A stretch of DNA of 64,000 nucleotides from positions 25,533 to 89,532 of the forward strand of contig NZ_SAYU02000008.1 of the NCBI RefSeq assembly GCF_004025965.2, read 5' to 3'. Below are positions 53,238 to 63,513 of this stretch, piece by piece. Within the stretch, counting starts at the first letter, position 1, and each line of letters starts with the position of its first letter. The translations under genes and the position numbers were made by a program. This DNA comes from Phycicoccus flavus (GTDB lineage: Bacteria > Actinomycetota > Actinomycetes > Actinomycetales > Dermatophilaceae). The notes below the pieces were generated by a model. It was not told the origin of the DNA. It made no database searches and was given only the letters and a program-made list of their open reading frames with translations.

Positions 53238-54241
53238 GGGGTCTCCTGGAGGGTGCGGTCGGTGGTGGTCCGGCGCGAGCGGTCCTCGGGCAGCCAGCAG
53301 GCGGAGTGGTGGGCCGGGTCACCGCCCACGACGTGCAGCGGCGGGTCCTCGTGGCAGGCCGCGAACGCGTGCGGGCAGCGGGCGAGGAACGGGCAGCCGG
53401 CCGGCGGGTCGATGAGCGAGGGCGGCGAGCCCGGGATGGGGGTGAGCCGCCGGCCGGGCTCGCCCTGCGAGGGCAGGGAGTGCAGGAGCCCCTCGGCGTA
53501 GGGGTGGTGCGCCTCGTAGAACAGCGTGCGCCGGGGTGCGGTCTCCATGGCCCGCCCGCCGTACATGACGAGCACCTCGTCGGCCATCTCGGCGACGACG
53601 CCGAGGTCGTGGGTGATGAGGACGATGGCGGTGCCGAACTGCTCCTGCATGCGGCGCATGACGTCGAGCACCTGCGCCTGGACGGTGACGTCGAGGGCCG
53701 TCGTCGGCTCGTCGGCGACGAGCAGCGCGGGGTCGAGGGCCATGGCCATGGCGATCATCACCCGCTGGCGCATGCCGCCGGAGAACTGGTGCGGGTAGTC
53801 GTCGATGCGCTGGCGGGCCCGGGGGATCCCGACGAGGCCGAGCAGGTCGGCGGCCCGCGCACGGGCCGCCGCCTTGCTGCTCGACCGGTCGTGGGCCCGG
53901 ATCATCTCGACGATCTGCCAGCCCACCGGGTAGTACGGGTGCAGGCTGGACAACGGGTCCTGGAAGATCATCCCGATCCGGGCGCCCCGCAGCCGGCGCA
54001 GCGTCGCCTCGTCGGCGCCGATGAGCTCGGTGCCGTCGAACCGCGCCGACCCGCTGACCCGGGCACCCCGGAGCAGCCCGGTGACGCTCTGCGTCGCCAC
54101 GCTCTTGCCGGACCCGGACTCGCCGACGACGGCGAGGGTCGAGCCCCGGGCCACGTCGAACGACAGGCCCCGGACGGCGTGGACCACGCCGTCCGGGGTG
54201 TCGAACCGGACGTGGAGGTCGCGGACCTGGAGGAGGGTCAT
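53234..54241 (-). CDS. Peptide ABC transporter ATPase (DppD/OppD type)
   Basis: A 335-residue ATPase, partner of the following one. Walker A is [13 protein letters not shown] near residue 41, Q-loop [12 protein letters not shown], signature [15 protein letters not shown], Walker [15 protein letters not shown], switch His LITHDLGVV. It also carries the cysteine-rich C-terminal stretch [25 protein letters not shown] 54241 lies 41 bp after the binding-protein gene. Two different ATPases plus two permeases mark a peptide-type importer rather than a sugar one. Confidence 0.92.
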   Translation of the reverse strand: MTLLQVRDLHVRFDTPDGVVHAVRGLSFDVARGSTLAVVGESGSGKSVATQSVTGLLRGARVSGSARFDGTELIGADEATLRRLRGARIGMIFQDPLSSLHPYYPVGWQIVEMIRAHDRSSSKAAARARAADLLGLVGIPRARQRIDDYPHQFSGGMRQRVMIAMAMALDPALLVADEPTTALDVTVQAQVLDVMRRMQEQFGTAIVLITHDLGVVAEMADEVLVMYGGRAMETAPRRTLFYEAHHPYAEGLLHSLPSQGEPGRRLTPIPGSPPSLIDPPAGCPFLARCPHAFAACHEDPPLHVVGGDPAHHSACWLPEDRSRRTTTDRTLQETP

Positions 54242-54282
54242 CGTGTGCTCTCGCCTCTCACGTCGCTGCCGGCGGTGGCCGG

Positions 54283-56091
54283 TCAGCCGCCCTGCTTGCC
54301 GGACTCGAGCCAGACGTTCGTCGGGTCGAAGTTCTGGATCGCGGGGACGTAGACCGCGCCCCGGACCTGGCTCGCGTGGTAGTTCGGCTGGTTCGGCTGG
54401 GTGATGGGGAAGAACGCGGCGTCCTTCATCACCTGCTGGTCGGCCTGCGCCCAGATGGCCCCGGCCTCCTCCGGCGTCTTGGCCTTCGAGGCCTTGGCGA
54501 TGAGGGCGTCGACCGCGGTGCTCTGGTAGAAGCCGAAGTTGCTGCCCGCCGGCGGGAAGGCGCTCTTGCCGTTGAACAGCGGTCCGAAGAAGGACAGGGC
54601 CGCGTTGCCGTACCAGTCCGAGCCCCAGCCGGCGACCGAGAGGTCCCACACCCCGCGCTTGGCGACGGAGGGCACCTGGAGGTACTTCGTGTAAAAGTCG
54701 GCGTTCGGCGAGGCGACCCCGACGATCGTGATGCCGGCCTTGGTGAGGTCCTGCTGCACCGTCTGGAAGGTCTTGGTGCTGCCCTCGGAGGCGTTGCGGT
54801 AGAGCATCTTCAGGGTCAGCCCGTTCGGGTACCCGGCCTGCGCGAGGAGCTGCTTGGCCTTCGCCGGGTCGTACGGGTAGGGGTCGACGTTCTTCTCGCC
54901 GCCGACGACGTTGCTCGGCAGGACGTGGCTGAGCGGGGTGTTCAGCGTCTTGCCGCCGAGGACCTGGATGATGTCGTCGCGGTTGATGGCGTACGAGAGC
55001 GCCTGCCGCACCAGCGGCTTGGACATCGCCCCGTTGTTCGAGGGCGACACCGTGTTGTAGACGATGTAGGGGTTGCTCGACGCCGTCGGCCCGATGTTGA
55101 GGTTCGGGTCCTTCCTCGCGACGAGCCCGGGGATCTGGGAGGCGGGCGGGTAGTTGTCGAACTCCATGTCCGCGCTCGGGGTCCCGGTCTCCAGCTGCTG
55201 CTGGGTCGAGTCCTGGCTGACCGTCTCGTCGACGACGATCTTGTCGACGTAGGCCTTGCGGATCGGGTCGCTCGAGGCCTCCCACGCCGGGTTGCGGCTG
55301 AAGCTGATCTGCTTCGTCGGGTTGTAGGAGTCGATCTGGTACGGGCCGTCGGAGATCGTGTGCTGCGCCAGCTGCGAGCTGCCCGGCACGTAGTCCTCCC
55401 ACTCCACCGGCGCCGGCGAGAACGCCGGCAGGGTGAGCATGTCGACGAAGTAGCTCGCCGGCTGGGTGAGCCGGAAGACGACCGTGTGGTCGTCCTTGGC
55501 CGTGACGCCGGGGATCTGGTGGGAGTCCATGTACGCCTTCATCGCGGCGGCGGACTGGCCGACCTTGGCGAAGCCGTCGCAGAACGAGGTCATGCCGGTG
55601 ATGAGGCTCTCGTAGTCGGGAAGACCGCCGAAGGGCTGCGCCGGGTTGCACGTGCGCTTCACGCCGCGCACGACGTCCTGGGCCGTCACCGCCCGGGCCG
55701 GGCTCGTGTTCCACTTCGCGCCCGGCTGGAGGGAGATCGTGTACGTCTTCCCCCCGTTGCTGATGCCGTGGCCCTCGGTGGGGACCGCGGTCGCGAGGTC
55801 GGGTACCGCGGTCGTCGTCCTCCCCTGCTCGGCCGGGTAGGTGAACAGCTGGCGGCTCCACATCCGCAGCGCCATGTAGCCGACGGAGTAATAGCTGATG
55901 TTGGGGTCCATGTAGTCGACGTCGCCGCTGCCGAGCAGGTTGAGCGTCCCGCCCTTCACCGGCGTCCCGGCCGCGGTCGTCCCGCCGCCTCCGCTGCCAC
56001 CGGTCGTGCCGCTCGTGCTGCAGCCGGTGACCGCCAGCCCGGCGACGCAGACGGCCGCCACGGCTCCGGCGTGGCGTGTCCCTGGTCTCAT
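54283..56091 (-). CDS. Peptide ABC transporter solute-binding lipoprotein
   Basis: A 602-residue family 5 binding protein, first gene of the operon. The signal [17 protein letters not shown] ends in a lipobox at Cys25 and is followed by a Gly/Thr linker. The mature part begins [18 protein letters not shown], and [21 protein letters not shown] is the conserved family stretch. [19 protein letters not shown] lies near the end. ATG 56091 has GGAGG 4 bp upstream. Substrate may be a peptide or another small compound; family 5 is broad. Confidence 0.92.
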   Translation of the reverse strand: MRPGTRHAGAVAAVCVAGLAVTGCSTSGTTGGSGGGGTTAAGTPVKGGTLNLLGSGDVDYMDPNISYYSVGYMALRMWSRQLFTYPAEQGRTTTAVPDLATAVPTEGHGISNGGKTYTISLQPGAKWNTSPARAVTAQDVVRGVKRTCNPAQPFGGLPDYESLITGMTSFCDGFAKVGQSAAAMKAYMDSHQIPGVTAKDDHTVVFRLTQPASYFVDMLTLPAFSPAPVEWEDYVPGSSQLAQHTISDGPYQIDSYNPTKQISFSRNPAWEASSDPIRKAYVDKIVVDETVSQDSTQQQLETGTPSADMEFDNYPPASQIPGLVARKDPNLNIGPTASSNPYIVYNTVSPSNNGAMSKPLVRQALSYAINRDDIIQVLGGKTLNTPLSHVLPSNVVGGEKNVDPYPYDPAKAKQLLAQAGYPNGLTLKMLYRNASEGSTKTFQTVQQDLTKAGITIVGVASPNADFYTKYLQVPSVAKRGVWDLSVAGWGSDWYGNAALSFFGPLFNGKSAFPPAGSNFGFYQSTAVDALIAKASKAKTPEEAGAIWAQADQQVMKDAAFFPITQPNQPNYHASQVRGAVYVPAIQNFDPTNVWLESGKQGG

Positions 56092-56243
56092 GTGTCCTCC
56101 TCGGACGACTCGTGGTGACGGTGGGGTCCGTCCGTGCGGGTCCCGCACACGTCGCACCCTCGACCCGTCCGGGACGCTCCGGCGGCGGGCCGCCCGGAAC
56201 GTCACGGGACCGACACGGCGTCGTCACGAAACCGCCGCCGTCC

Positions 56244-56323
56244 GTGACGGCCCCGTGTCGTACATGACGGTCACGTGACGTCCAGCCGCTTCCCAGGGAG
56301 CGCGGATCGGCCGGTGCTACGGT
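56244..56323. promoter_or_regulatory. Regulatory region between the peptide importer and the response regulator
   Basis: GTGACGG at 56244-56250 and ATGACGG at 56264-56270 are 20 bp apart, and GTGACGT follows at 56275-56281, within an exact 10-bp palindrome GTCACGTGAC (56270-56279). Such spaced direct repeats suit an OmpR-family regulator. TACGGT at 56318-56323 lies 7 bp before the response-regulator GTG and is its likely -10. Confidence 0.4.
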
Positions 56324-56330
56324 CCGATCC

Positions 56331-57014
56331 GTGTCGAGGCGCGTGCTGCTCATCGAGGACGACGCCCGGGTGCGCAGGGTGCTGCGGATGGCCCTCCAGG
56401 ACGAGGGCTACGAGGTCACCGAGGCCGGTGACGGGGCGCAGGGCCTGGAGTCCCTGACGCTCGTCGAGCCGGACGTCGTCCTCCTCGACGTCATGCTCCC
56501 CGACGTCGACGGGTTCGAGGTGTGCCGCCGGCTGCGGCGGGCGAGCCGGGTGCCGGTCATCATGGTCACCGCGCGCACCGACAGCCACGACGTCGTCGCC
56601 GGGCTCGAGGCCGGGGCCGACGACTACGTCACCAAGCCGCTCGTCGCCAAGGAGCTCTCGGCCCGGATCCGCGCGCTGCTGCGGCGGGTCGAGCCGGGGG
56701 AGGACCGCCGGGCGCGCCGGGTCGAGGTCGGCGACCTGTCCGTCGGCCTCGACGACGGCGTCGTGACCCTCGCCGGCCGGACCGTCACCCTGACCCGCAC
56801 CGAGTTCCGCCTGCTCGTCGAGCTCGCGCTCGCCGACGGCGGCATCCGCTCCCGCGAGGACCTGCTGGAGAAGGTGTGGGGGTACGACTACTTCGGCGAC
56901 AGCCGCATCGTCGACGTCCACGTCCGGCGGCTGCGCACCAAGGTCGAGCACGACCCCTCCAGCCCGCGGCACGTCGTCACCGCCCGCGGGCTCGGCTACC
57001 GGCTGGCGCCGTAG
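56331..57014 (+). CDS. OmpR-family response regulator
   Basis: A 227-residue DNA-binding response regulator. In the receiver domain the acidic pair is IEDD, phosphoacceptor Asp53 is in VVLLDVMLP, and Lys102 is in DDYVTKPL. The winged-helix output domain occupies residues about 133-226, with [53 protein letters not shown]. It resembles MtrA-like regulators. GTG 56331 is predicted leaderless. The stop TAG overlaps the start of the kinase gene, so the pair is coupled. Confidence 0.93.
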   Translation: MSRRVLLIEDDARVRRVLRMALQDEGYEVTEAGDGAQGLESLTLVEPDVVLLDVMLPDVDGFEVCRRLRRASRVPVIMVTARTDSHDVVAGLEAGADDYVTKPLVAKELSARIRALLRRVEPGEDRRARRVEVGDLSVGLDDGVVTLAGRTVTLTRTEFRLLVELALADGGIRSREDLLEKVWGYDYFGDSRIVDVHVRRLRTKVEHDPSSPRHVVTARGLGYRLAP

Positions 57015-58405
57015 TGGCGCGCGACCGGGGAGCGCGGTCGGCGCGCTGGCGGCCCACCCGGTGGGGCCTGCGCCGCCGGGTCACCGTGTCCTTCGGGCTC
57101 GTCGCGCTGCTGCTGTCGCTCGTCATGTCGGCGGTGACCTGGAGCCTCGTCACGCCGTCGCTGCTGCGCGAGGGCCGGGCGGCCGCGCTGGCCGAGACCG
57201 CGGTCGACGCCGGGCACCTCGACACCCGCCTGGCCGGCGGGTCCTCGCTCGGGCAGCGCGTCCTCGCCGACCTGCCGCGCACCGACGCCACGGCGGCGAT
57301 GGCGCGGGTGGGGGACCGCTGGTACGCCTCGGCGCCGACGCTAGGGCCGGACATCCTGCCGGCGGCCTTCGTCGAGGCGGTGGGGGAGCAGCACGTCGCG
57401 ACCCAGCGGGTCGAGGTCGACGGCGCGCTGTACCTCGCCGTCGGGATGCCCATCGCGGGGCGCTCGACGTCCTTCGTCGAGCTGTACGACATGACCGGCA
57501 CGCAGGGCGCCGTGCGGGCGCTCCTCGTCGGGCTCACCGCCGCCACCGCCGTCACCGTCCTCATCGGCGTCGCCGTCGGCCGCTACGCGACCCAGGTGGC
57601 GCTGCGCCCGCTCAGCCGGCTCAACACCGCGGCCGCCGACGTCGCCCGCGGCCGGCTCGGGGTGCGGCTGCAGCACGGCGGCGACCCCGACCTCGTCCCG
57701 CTCACCGACTCCTTCAACCGGACGGTCACCGCCCTGGACCACCGGGTGGTGGCCGACGCCCGCTTCGCCACCGACGTCAGCCACGAGCTGCGCACCCCGC
57801 TGACGACGATGCTCAACTCGATGCAGGTCATCCTCAACCGTGAGGCGAGCCTGCCGGCGTCCCTGCGCGAGCCGGTCGCGCTGCTGGCCGACGAGCTCAC
57901 CCGCTTCCGGGTCCTCGTCACCGACCTGCTGGAGATCGCGCGCTACGAGGCCGGCGACCAGCTGGTCCGCGAGCGGGTGCTCGTCGGCGACCTCGTCCGG
58001 CGCGCCGCCGACGGGACCGCCCGCCGCCCCGTGACGACCGTGGCCCAGGACGCCGCCGACCTCGTGCTGCCGCTCGACAAGCGCCGCCTGGAGCGGGTCG
58101 TGGCCAACCTCGTCCGCAACGCCGAGACCCACGGCGGCGGCTGCGCCGGGGTCGAGGTCACGCGGACGGCCACCGGGGCGCGGGTCACCGTCGACGACGA
58201 CGGCCCGGGGGTGGCCCCCGCCCTGCGCGAGCGGGTGTTCGACCGCTTCGCCCGCGGTCCCGGGGCCGACTCCGGGGGCGTCGGGCTCGGCCTGGCCATC
58301 GTCCTGCGGCACGTCGACCTGCACGGCGGCACGGTGCTCGCCCAGGACCGCCCGGAGGGGGGTGCCCGGTTTGTCGTCGACCTCCCCGCCGACCCCACGG
58401 ACTGA
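57014..58405 (+). CDS. Sensor histidine kinase
   Basis: A 463-residue membrane kinase. Helix one (VTVSFGLVALLLSLVMSAVTWSLV, about 23-46) and helix two (ALLVGLTAATAVTVLIGVAVGRY, about 169-191) bracket an external sensor of about 120 residues. HAMP follows (about 193-245), then the phosphorylated His257 in DVSHELRTPL. The ATPase domain has N-box VVANLVRNAETHG, DDDGPGV and GGVGLGLAIV. The GTG overlaps the regulator stop by one base. Its layout with a downstream GerMN lipoprotein recalls MtrB-LpqB. The signal is unknown. Confidence 0.93.
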   Translation: MARDRGARSARWRPTRWGLRRRVTVSFGLVALLLSLVMSAVTWSLVTPSLLREGRAAALAETAVDAGHLDTRLAGGSSLGQRVLADLPRTDATAAMARVGDRWYASAPTLGPDILPAAFVEAVGEQHVATQRVEVDGALYLAVGMPIAGRSTSFVELYDMTGTQGAVRALLVGLTAATAVTVLIGVAVGRYATQVALRPLSRLNTAAADVARGRLGVRLQHGGDPDLVPLTDSFNRTVTALDHRVVADARFATDVSHELRTPLTTMLNSMQVILNREASLPASLREPVALLADELTRFRVLVTDLLEIARYEAGDQLVRERVLVGDLVRRAADGTARRPVTTVAQDAADLVLPLDKRRLERVVANLVRNAETHGGGCAGVEVTRTATGARVTVDDDGPGVAPALRERVFDRFARGPGADSGGVGLGLAIVLRHVDLHGGTVLAQDRPEGGARFVVDLPADPTD

Positions 58406-59003
58406 CCCCTCGGCGCACCGCGGTCGGCGGGGTGCCACGGTGCTCGCGGCCGTCGTGACCGCCGGCTGCCTCGCCGCCCTCGGCGGGTGCGGGGTCGGGG
58501 CCCAGGCGCGGCCGGAGATCCTGGGCTCGCCGACGAGCGGCGCCGACGGCGCGGCGGTGGGCAACCCCGGGGTGCCGCTGACGGTGCAGGTCTACCTCCT
58601 CGACGGCGACCACCTCGTCCCCGTGTCGCGCACCGTCCCCGCCGGCACCGGGCTCGCACCCAGCCTCTCGGGGCTCGTCCAGCCGCTGGACCGCGACGAC
58701 CTGGGCCGGGGGCTGCGCACCGCCCTGCCCGCCGCGTCGACACCGCCGAAGGGCACGATGATCGGCACGGTCGCGCGGGTCACGATGCCCGTCGGGTTCG
58801 ACCGGCTCTCGGTCCGCGACCAGGTCGCGGCCATGAGCCAGATCGTGTGGACCGTCACCGGCAACACCCTCGCGACGAAGGTGCGCCTCTTCCTCGGGGA
58901 CCGCGAGATCCCGGTCCCCGGCGGGGACGGCCTGCTCGTCGACCGGCCGGTGGGCCGCGACGACTACGCGTCCTGGCGCCCGCTGGGCGTCCCCACCACG
59001 TGA
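58362..59003 (+). CDS. GerMN-domain lipoprotein
   Basis: A 213-residue lipoprotein. The signal HRGRRGATVLAAVVTAGCLAALGGC ends in a lipobox (LGGC) near residue 43. The mature part, starting at VPLTVQVYLLDGDHLVPVSRTVPA, and the later stretch DRLSVRDQVAAMSQIVWTVTG resemble the GerMN domain found in LpqB and GerM. GTG 58362 overlaps the kinase end by 44 bp; the alternative GTG 58440 would remove the basic n-region, so I prefer the longer form. As the third gene after a regulator and kinase it may tune the sensor, as LpqB does with MtrB. Confidence 0.78.
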   Translation: MPGLSSTSPPTPRTDPSAHRGRRGATVLAAVVTAGCLAALGGCGVGAQARPEILGSPTSGADGAAVGNPGVPLTVQVYLLDGDHLVPVSRTVPAGTGLAPSLSGLVQPLDRDDLGRGLRTALPAASTPPKGTMIGTVARVTMPVGFDRLSVRDQVAAMSQIVWTVTGNTLATKVRLFLGDREIPVPGGDGLLVDRPVGRDDYASWRPLGVPTT

Positions 59004-59015
59004 GACCCTGACGCG

Positions 59016-60164
59016 GTGCGCACCCGGCTCCCGACGCCTCGGCTGGACGCCCTCGTGGCCGACGGTACGCTGCCCGGCTTCTCGGTGTCGGTCCGCGAGG
59101 GCGGGACGCTGCTCCACGCCGTCGGCGGGACCACGGAGCCGGACGGGTCCGGGCGCGCGGTCGACGAGGACACGGCGTACCGGCTCGCGTCGCTGTCCAA
59201 GCCGGTGGCCGCGCTGCTGGCCGCGGGGCTCGTCGCCGAGGGGCTGCTCTCGCCCGAGGACCCGGTGGCGCGCTGGCTGCCCGAGCTCGACCGGCTCACC
59301 GTGCTGCCCGCGCCCGACGCGCCGCTCGAGGCCGCCGGGCCGCTGCGCACCACGATGACCGTGGCGCACCTGCTGACCATGACGAGCGGTCTGGGCATCG
59401 GGGCGGAGGCGACGCCCCTCTCGGCGGCGATGGCGGAGGCCGGCGTCCACCCGGGTCCGGTGGGTCCGCGGCTCTCCCGCGAGGAGGTCCTGGCGCGCCT
59501 CGCCGCGCTGCCGCTGGCCTTCCCGCCCGGGGCCGGCTGGGCGTACCACACCTCGACGGACGTCCTCGGCCTCGTCCTGGAGCGGGCGGCCGGTGCACGG
59601 CTCCCCGAGCTCCTCGCCGCGCGGCTCACCGGACCGCTGGACGCGCCGGCCCTGGGCTTCGACCCGCCCCCGGCCGACCGGCGGGCCGCGCCCTTCTACA
59701 GCGAGGACGGCGCCTGGCACGAGATCGAGCCGGAGGGCCCCGCGACCGACGCGCTGCCGACGCTGTCCTGCGGCCTGTGGGGCACCGCCGCCGACACCCG
59801 TGCGGTCCTCGACGAGCTCGTGCGGCCGCGCACCCTGGCCCCGGAGGCCGTGGCGGCGGTGCGCCGGCCGGCCCTCACCGACCGGCAGCGCCGCTCCGCC
59901 GGGGTCTTCCTGCCGCCCGGCTACTCCTACGGCTGGCAGGTATCGGTGGCCCTGGAGGACGACGCCGAGGGCCCGCGCGCGGGGTCGGTCGGCTGGAGCG
60001 GCGGCACCGGCACCCTCGGGATCGCCGACCCCGCCGCCGACCGCACGAGCGTGCTGCTCACCAACCGGGGCCTGGAGGGTCCGCGGGCCGTCGTCGCGTT
60101 CACGGCCTTCCTCGCCGACGTCCACGACCGAGGCGACCGGCCGGCGGGAGCACCCGGCCGCTAG
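59016..60164 (+). CDS. Serine hydrolase (beta-lactamase family), intact copy
   Basis: A 382-residue serine hydrolase of the beta-lactamase/class C-like family. The nucleophile is in the SxxK motif LASLSKPVAALL near residue 61; the YxS/N-type motif is WAYHTSTDVLG; a C-terminal GWSGGTGTLG stretch corresponds to the third active-site element. No signal peptide is visible, so it is probably cytoplasmic and not a resistance enzyme. Its stop TAG forms the first bases of the coaE -10. The frameshifted relative is at 37309. Substrate is unknown. Confidence 0.87.
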   Translation: MRTRLPTPRLDALVADGTLPGFSVSVREGGTLLHAVGGTTEPDGSGRAVDEDTAYRLASLSKPVAALLAAGLVAEGLLSPEDPVARWLPELDRLTVLPAPDAPLEAAGPLRTTMTVAHLLTMTSGLGIGAEATPLSAAMAEAGVHPGPVGPRLSREEVLARLAALPLAFPPGAGWAYHTSTDVLGLVLERAAGARLPELLAARLTGPLDAPALGFDPPPADRRAAPFYSEDGAWHEIEPEGPATDALPTLSCGLWGTAADTRAVLDELVRPRTLAPEAVAAVRRPALTDRQRRSAGVFLPPGYSYGWQVSVALEDDAEGPRAGSVGWSGGTGTLGIADPAADRTSVLLTNRGLEGPRAVVAFTAFLADVHDRGDRPAGAPGR

Positions 60165-60167
60165 GGT
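60162..60167 (+). promoter_or_regulatory. Predicted -10 of coaE copy 2, built on a stop codon
   Basis: TAGGGT begins with the TAG stop of the serine hydrolase and ends 7 bp before the ATG of coaE at 60175. No Shine-Dalgarno sequence is seen. The same design is kept at copy 1. Confidence 0.5.
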
Positions 60168-60174
60168 CGGCGCC

Positions 60175-61341
60175 ATGCTGCGCGTCGGCCTCAGCGGGGG
60201 CATCGGGTCCGGCAAGTCGACCGCCGCCGCCGTGCTGCGGTCCCTGGGCGCGGTCGTCGTCGACGCCGACGTCGTCGCCCGCGAGGTCGTCGCTCCGGGC
60301 ACCCCCGGGCTCGCGGCGGTGCTCGAGCGGTTCGGCGACGGGGTGCGCGCCCCGGACGGGGGGCTGGACCGGGCCGCGCTCGGCCGGGTCGTGTTCGCCG
60401 ACGCCGGGGCGCGCCGCGACCTCGAGGACATCACGCACCCGCTCATCGGGCGGCGCACGGAGGAGCTGTTCGAGGCCGCCCCCGACGACGCCGTCGTCGT
60501 CCACGACATGCCGCTGCTCGTCGAGAAGGAGATGTCCGCCGAGTACCACCTGGTCCTGCTCGTCGGTGCCTCGGAGCGCACCCGGCTGCGACGGCTCGTC
60601 GAGCACCGGGGGATGGGCGAGGACGACGCCCGGGCCCGGATGGTCGCGCAGGCCGACGACGACGCCCGCCGCGCCGCCGCCGACGCCTGGCTGGAGAACG
60701 AGGGCACCCCGGCCGCGCTGGAGGACGCCGTCCGGCGGGTCTGGCACGCCCGGGTCGAGCCGTTCGCCGAGAACCTCCGCGCCGGCGCGGCCGGCGGGTC
60801 CGGCTCCCCGGTGCTCGGCCCGCCCGACCCCGGGTGGGCGGCGGCGGCCGCGCGGCTCCTGGCCCGGGTCCGGCTCACCGTCGGCGCGGTCGCGGGCAGC
60901 CTGGACCACGTCGGCGCCACCGCGGTCCCCGGGCTGCCCGCGCGGGACGTCGTCGACCTCCAGGTGGGGGTGCACCGGCTCGCGGACGCCGACGACCCCG
61001 CCGTCGTCACCGCCCTCGCCGCGGCGGGCTTCCCCCGCCTCGAGGGGTCCGGGCCCCCCGGCGGGGCAGAACGGACGCACGGCTCGTGCGACCCCGGCCG
61101 GGTCGCGCGGCTGCACGTGCGCGAGGTCGGCTCGCCGGGGTGGAGCGACGCCCTCCTCCTGCGGGACTGGCTGCGGGCCGAGCCGGTCGAGCGCGACGGG
61201 TACGCCCGCCTGGAGGCGGGGCTCGCGGCCCGGCGGCCGGGCCCGACGAACGACGCCGCGGACCGGCGGGCGTGGGTCGCGGACGCCCTGCCCCGGGCCC
61301 GCGGCTGGGCCGCACGGTCGGGCTGGGCCCCGCCATCCTGA
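60175..61341 (+). CDS. coaE: Dephospho-CoA kinase with C-terminal GrpB domain, copy 2
   Basis: A 388-residue CoaE-GrpB fusion, adjacent to uvrB as in other actinobacteria, so probably the native copy. Residues 8-16 are Walker A GGIGSGKST; VVDADVVAREVVAPG, VVHDMPLLVEKEM and EHRGMGEDDARARMVAQ are the CoA-binding and lid regions. The GrpB/UPF0157 part starts near residue 215 with DHVGATAVPGLPARDVVDLQVGV; copy 1 has STA where this has ATA. CoaE is normally single-copy and essential, so the presence of two intact genes is unusual. Confidence 0.95.
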   Translation: MLRVGLSGGIGSGKSTAAAVLRSLGAVVVDADVVAREVVAPGTPGLAAVLERFGDGVRAPDGGLDRAALGRVVFADAGARRDLEDITHPLIGRRTEELFEAAPDDAVVVHDMPLLVEKEMSAEYHLVLLVGASERTRLRRLVEHRGMGEDDARARMVAQADDDARRAAADAWLENEGTPAALEDAVRRVWHARVEPFAENLRAGAAGGSGSPVLGPPDPGWAAAAARLLARVRLTVGAVAGSLDHVGATAVPGLPARDVVDLQVGVHRLADADDPAVVTALAAAGFPRLEGSGPPGGAERTHGSCDPGRVARLHVREVGSPGWSDALLLRDWLRAEPVERDGYARLEAGLAARRPGPTNDAADRRAWVADALPRARGWAARSGWAPPS

Positions 61342-61392
61342 GGCGGTGACGCGGCGGGACAGGGTGTCGGTGCCGCGGCATACCGTAGGAGC

Positions 61393-63513
61393 ATGCGCCC
61401 CACCACCGAGCTGCGCCGCAGCGTGGCCCCCATCGAGGTCGTCTCCGAGTTCTCGCCCGCGGGCGACCAGCCGGCGGCCATCGCCGAGCTCGCCCGCCGA
61501 GTCAAGGCGGGGGAGCAGGACGTCGTCCTCCTCGGCGCCACGGGCACCGGTAAGTCGGCAACCACCGCCTGGCTCGTCGAGCAGGTGCAGCGGCCGACCC
61601 TCGTCATGGCGCCGAACAAGACCCTCGCGGCGCAGCTCGCGAACGAGTTCCGCGAGCTCCTGCCGAACAACGCCGTCGAGTACTTCGTCAGCTACTACGA
61701 CTACTACCAGCCCGAGGCCTACGTGCCGCAGTCGGACACCTACATCGAGAAGGACTCCTCGATCAACGACGAGGTCGAGCGGCTCCGGCACAGCGCGACC
61801 AACAGCCTGCTCACCCGCCGCGACGTCGTCGTCGTGGCCTCGGTGTCGTGCATCTACGGCCTCGGCACGCCGCAGGAGTACGTCGACCGGATGGTCCCGC
61901 TGCGGGTCGGCGACGAGGTGAGCCGCGACGACCTCCTGCGCCGGTTCGTCCAGATGCAGTACACCCGCAACGACCTCGCGTTCACCCGCGGCACCTTCCG
62001 GGTCCGGGGCGACACCGTCGAGATCATCCCGGTCTACGAGGAGCACGCCGTCCGCATCGAGTTCTTCGGCGACGAGGTCGAGCGCCTCTACACGCTGCAC
62101 CCGGTCACCGGCGAGGTCGTCCGCGAGGAGCAGGAGATGTACGTCTTCCCGGCCTCGCACTACGTCGCCGGCCCGGACCGCATGGAACGCGCCATCGCCG
62201 GCATCGAGCACGAGCTCGAGGAGCAGCTGAAGACGTTCGAGCGGCAGGGCAAGCTCCTGGAGGCCCAGCGCCTGCGCATGCGCACCACCTACGACATCGA
62301 GATGATGCGCCAGATCGGGTCGTGCTCGGGGATCGAGAACTACTCGATGCACATCGACGGGCGTTCGCCCGGCTCGGCCCCCAACTGCCTGCTCGACTAC
62401 TTCCCCGAGGACTTCCTCCTCGTCATCGACGAGTCGCACCAGACCGTCCCGCAGATCGGGGCCATGTACGAGGGCGACATGTCCCGCAAGCGGACCCTCG
62501 TCGAGCACGGGTTCCGGCTGCCGTCGGCGATGGACAACCGCCCGCTGAAGTGGGAGGAGTTCCTCGAGCGCATCGGCCAGACCGTCTACCTGTCGGCGAC
62601 CCCCGGCGACTACGAGGTCGCGAAGGCGGGCGGCGGCGTCGTCGAGCAGGTCATCCGGCCCACCGGGCTCGTGGACCCCCAGGTCGTGCTCAAGCCGACC
62701 AAGGGCCAGATCGACGACCTCCTCCACGAGATCCACCGGCGCACCGAGCGCAACGAGCGCGTCCTCGTCACGACGCTGACCAAGAAGATGGCCGAGGACC
62801 TCACCGACTACCTCCTCGACAAGGGGGTGCGGGTGCGCTACCTGCACTCCGACATCGACACCCTGCGCCGGGTCGAGCTGCTCCGCGAGCTGCGTCTGGG
62901 GGAGTACGACGTCCTCGTCGGCATCAACCTCCTGCGCGAGGGCCTCGACCTGCCCGAGGTGTCGCTCGTCGCGATCCTCGACGCCGACAAGGAGGGGTTC
63001 CTCCGCTCCGGCCGCAGCCTCATCCAGACCATCGGCCGTGCCGCGCGCAACGTGTCCGGCCAGGTGCACATGTACGCCGACAAGGTGACCCCGTCGATGG
63101 CGGAGGCGATCGACGAGACCCAGCGCCGGCGCGACAAGCAGATCGCGTACAACCGCGAGCACGGCGTCGACCCGCAGCCGCTGCGCAAGCGGATCGCCGA
63201 CATCACGGACATGCTCCAGCGCGAGGACGCCGACACCGAGGCGCTGCTCGGCTCGGGCCGCGCCCGCTCGCGGGGCAAGGCCGACGGCGGGCGCGGGGGC
63301 CGGGGTGCGGCCCTGGCCGACGCCGACGCCGCGATCGGCTCGCGCCGGGGCGAGAACCTCGCCGCCAGCGAGCTCGCCGAGCTCATCCAGGAGCTCACGA
63401 CGCAGATGCACCAGGCGGCCGGCGACCTCCATTTCGAGCTCGCCGCGCGGCTCCGGGACGAGATCGGCGACCTCAAAAAGGAGCTGCGGCAGATGAGCGC
63501 CGCCACCCGCTGA
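61393..63513 (+). CDS. uvrB: Excinuclease ABC subunit B
   Basis: UvrB, 706 residues, the damage-verifying helicase of nucleotide excision repair that works with UvrA and UvrC. Walker A GATGTGKS is at 48-55. The beta-hairpin that probes DNA is [14 protein letters not shown]. Helicase motifs follow: Walker [48 protein letters not shown] and QTIGRAARN. The UVR domain that contacts UvrC is at the C terminus ([29 protein letters not shown]). TACCGT 6 bp before the ATG suggests leaderless transcription; AGGAG is only one base from the ATG and too close to act as a binding site. Confidence 0.97.
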   Translation: MRPTTELRRSVAPIEVVSEFSPAGDQPAAIAELARRVKAGEQDVVLLGATGTGKSATTAWLVEQVQRPTLVMAPNKTLAAQLANEFRELLPNNAVEYFVSYYDYYQPEAYVPQSDTYIEKDSSINDEVERLRHSATNSLLTRRDVVVVASVSCIYGLGTPQEYVDRMVPLRVGDEVSRDDLLRRFVQMQYTRNDLAFTRGTFRVRGDTVEIIPVYEEHAVRIEFFGDEVERLYTLHPVTGEVVREEQEMYVFPASHYVAGPDRMERAIAGIEHELEEQLKTFERQGKLLEAQRLRMRTTYDIEMMRQIGSCSGIENYSMHIDGRSPGSAPNCLLDYFPEDFLLVIDESHQTVPQIGAMYEGDMSRKRTLVEHGFRLPSAMDNRPLKWEEFLERIGQTVYLSATPGDYEVAKAGGGVVEQVIRPTGLVDPQVVLKPTKGQIDDLLHEIHRRTERNERVLVTTLTKKMAEDLTDYLLDKGVRVRYLHSDIDTLRRVELLRELRLGEYDVLVGINLLREGLDLPEVSLVAILDADKEGFLRSGRSLIQTIGRAARNVSGQVHMYADKVTPSMAEAIDETQRRRDKQIAYNREHGVDPQPLRKRIADITDMLQREDADTEALLGSGRARSRGKADGGRGGRGAALADADAAIGSRRGENLAASELAELIQELTTQMHQAAGDLHFELAARLRDEIGDLKKELRQMSAATR

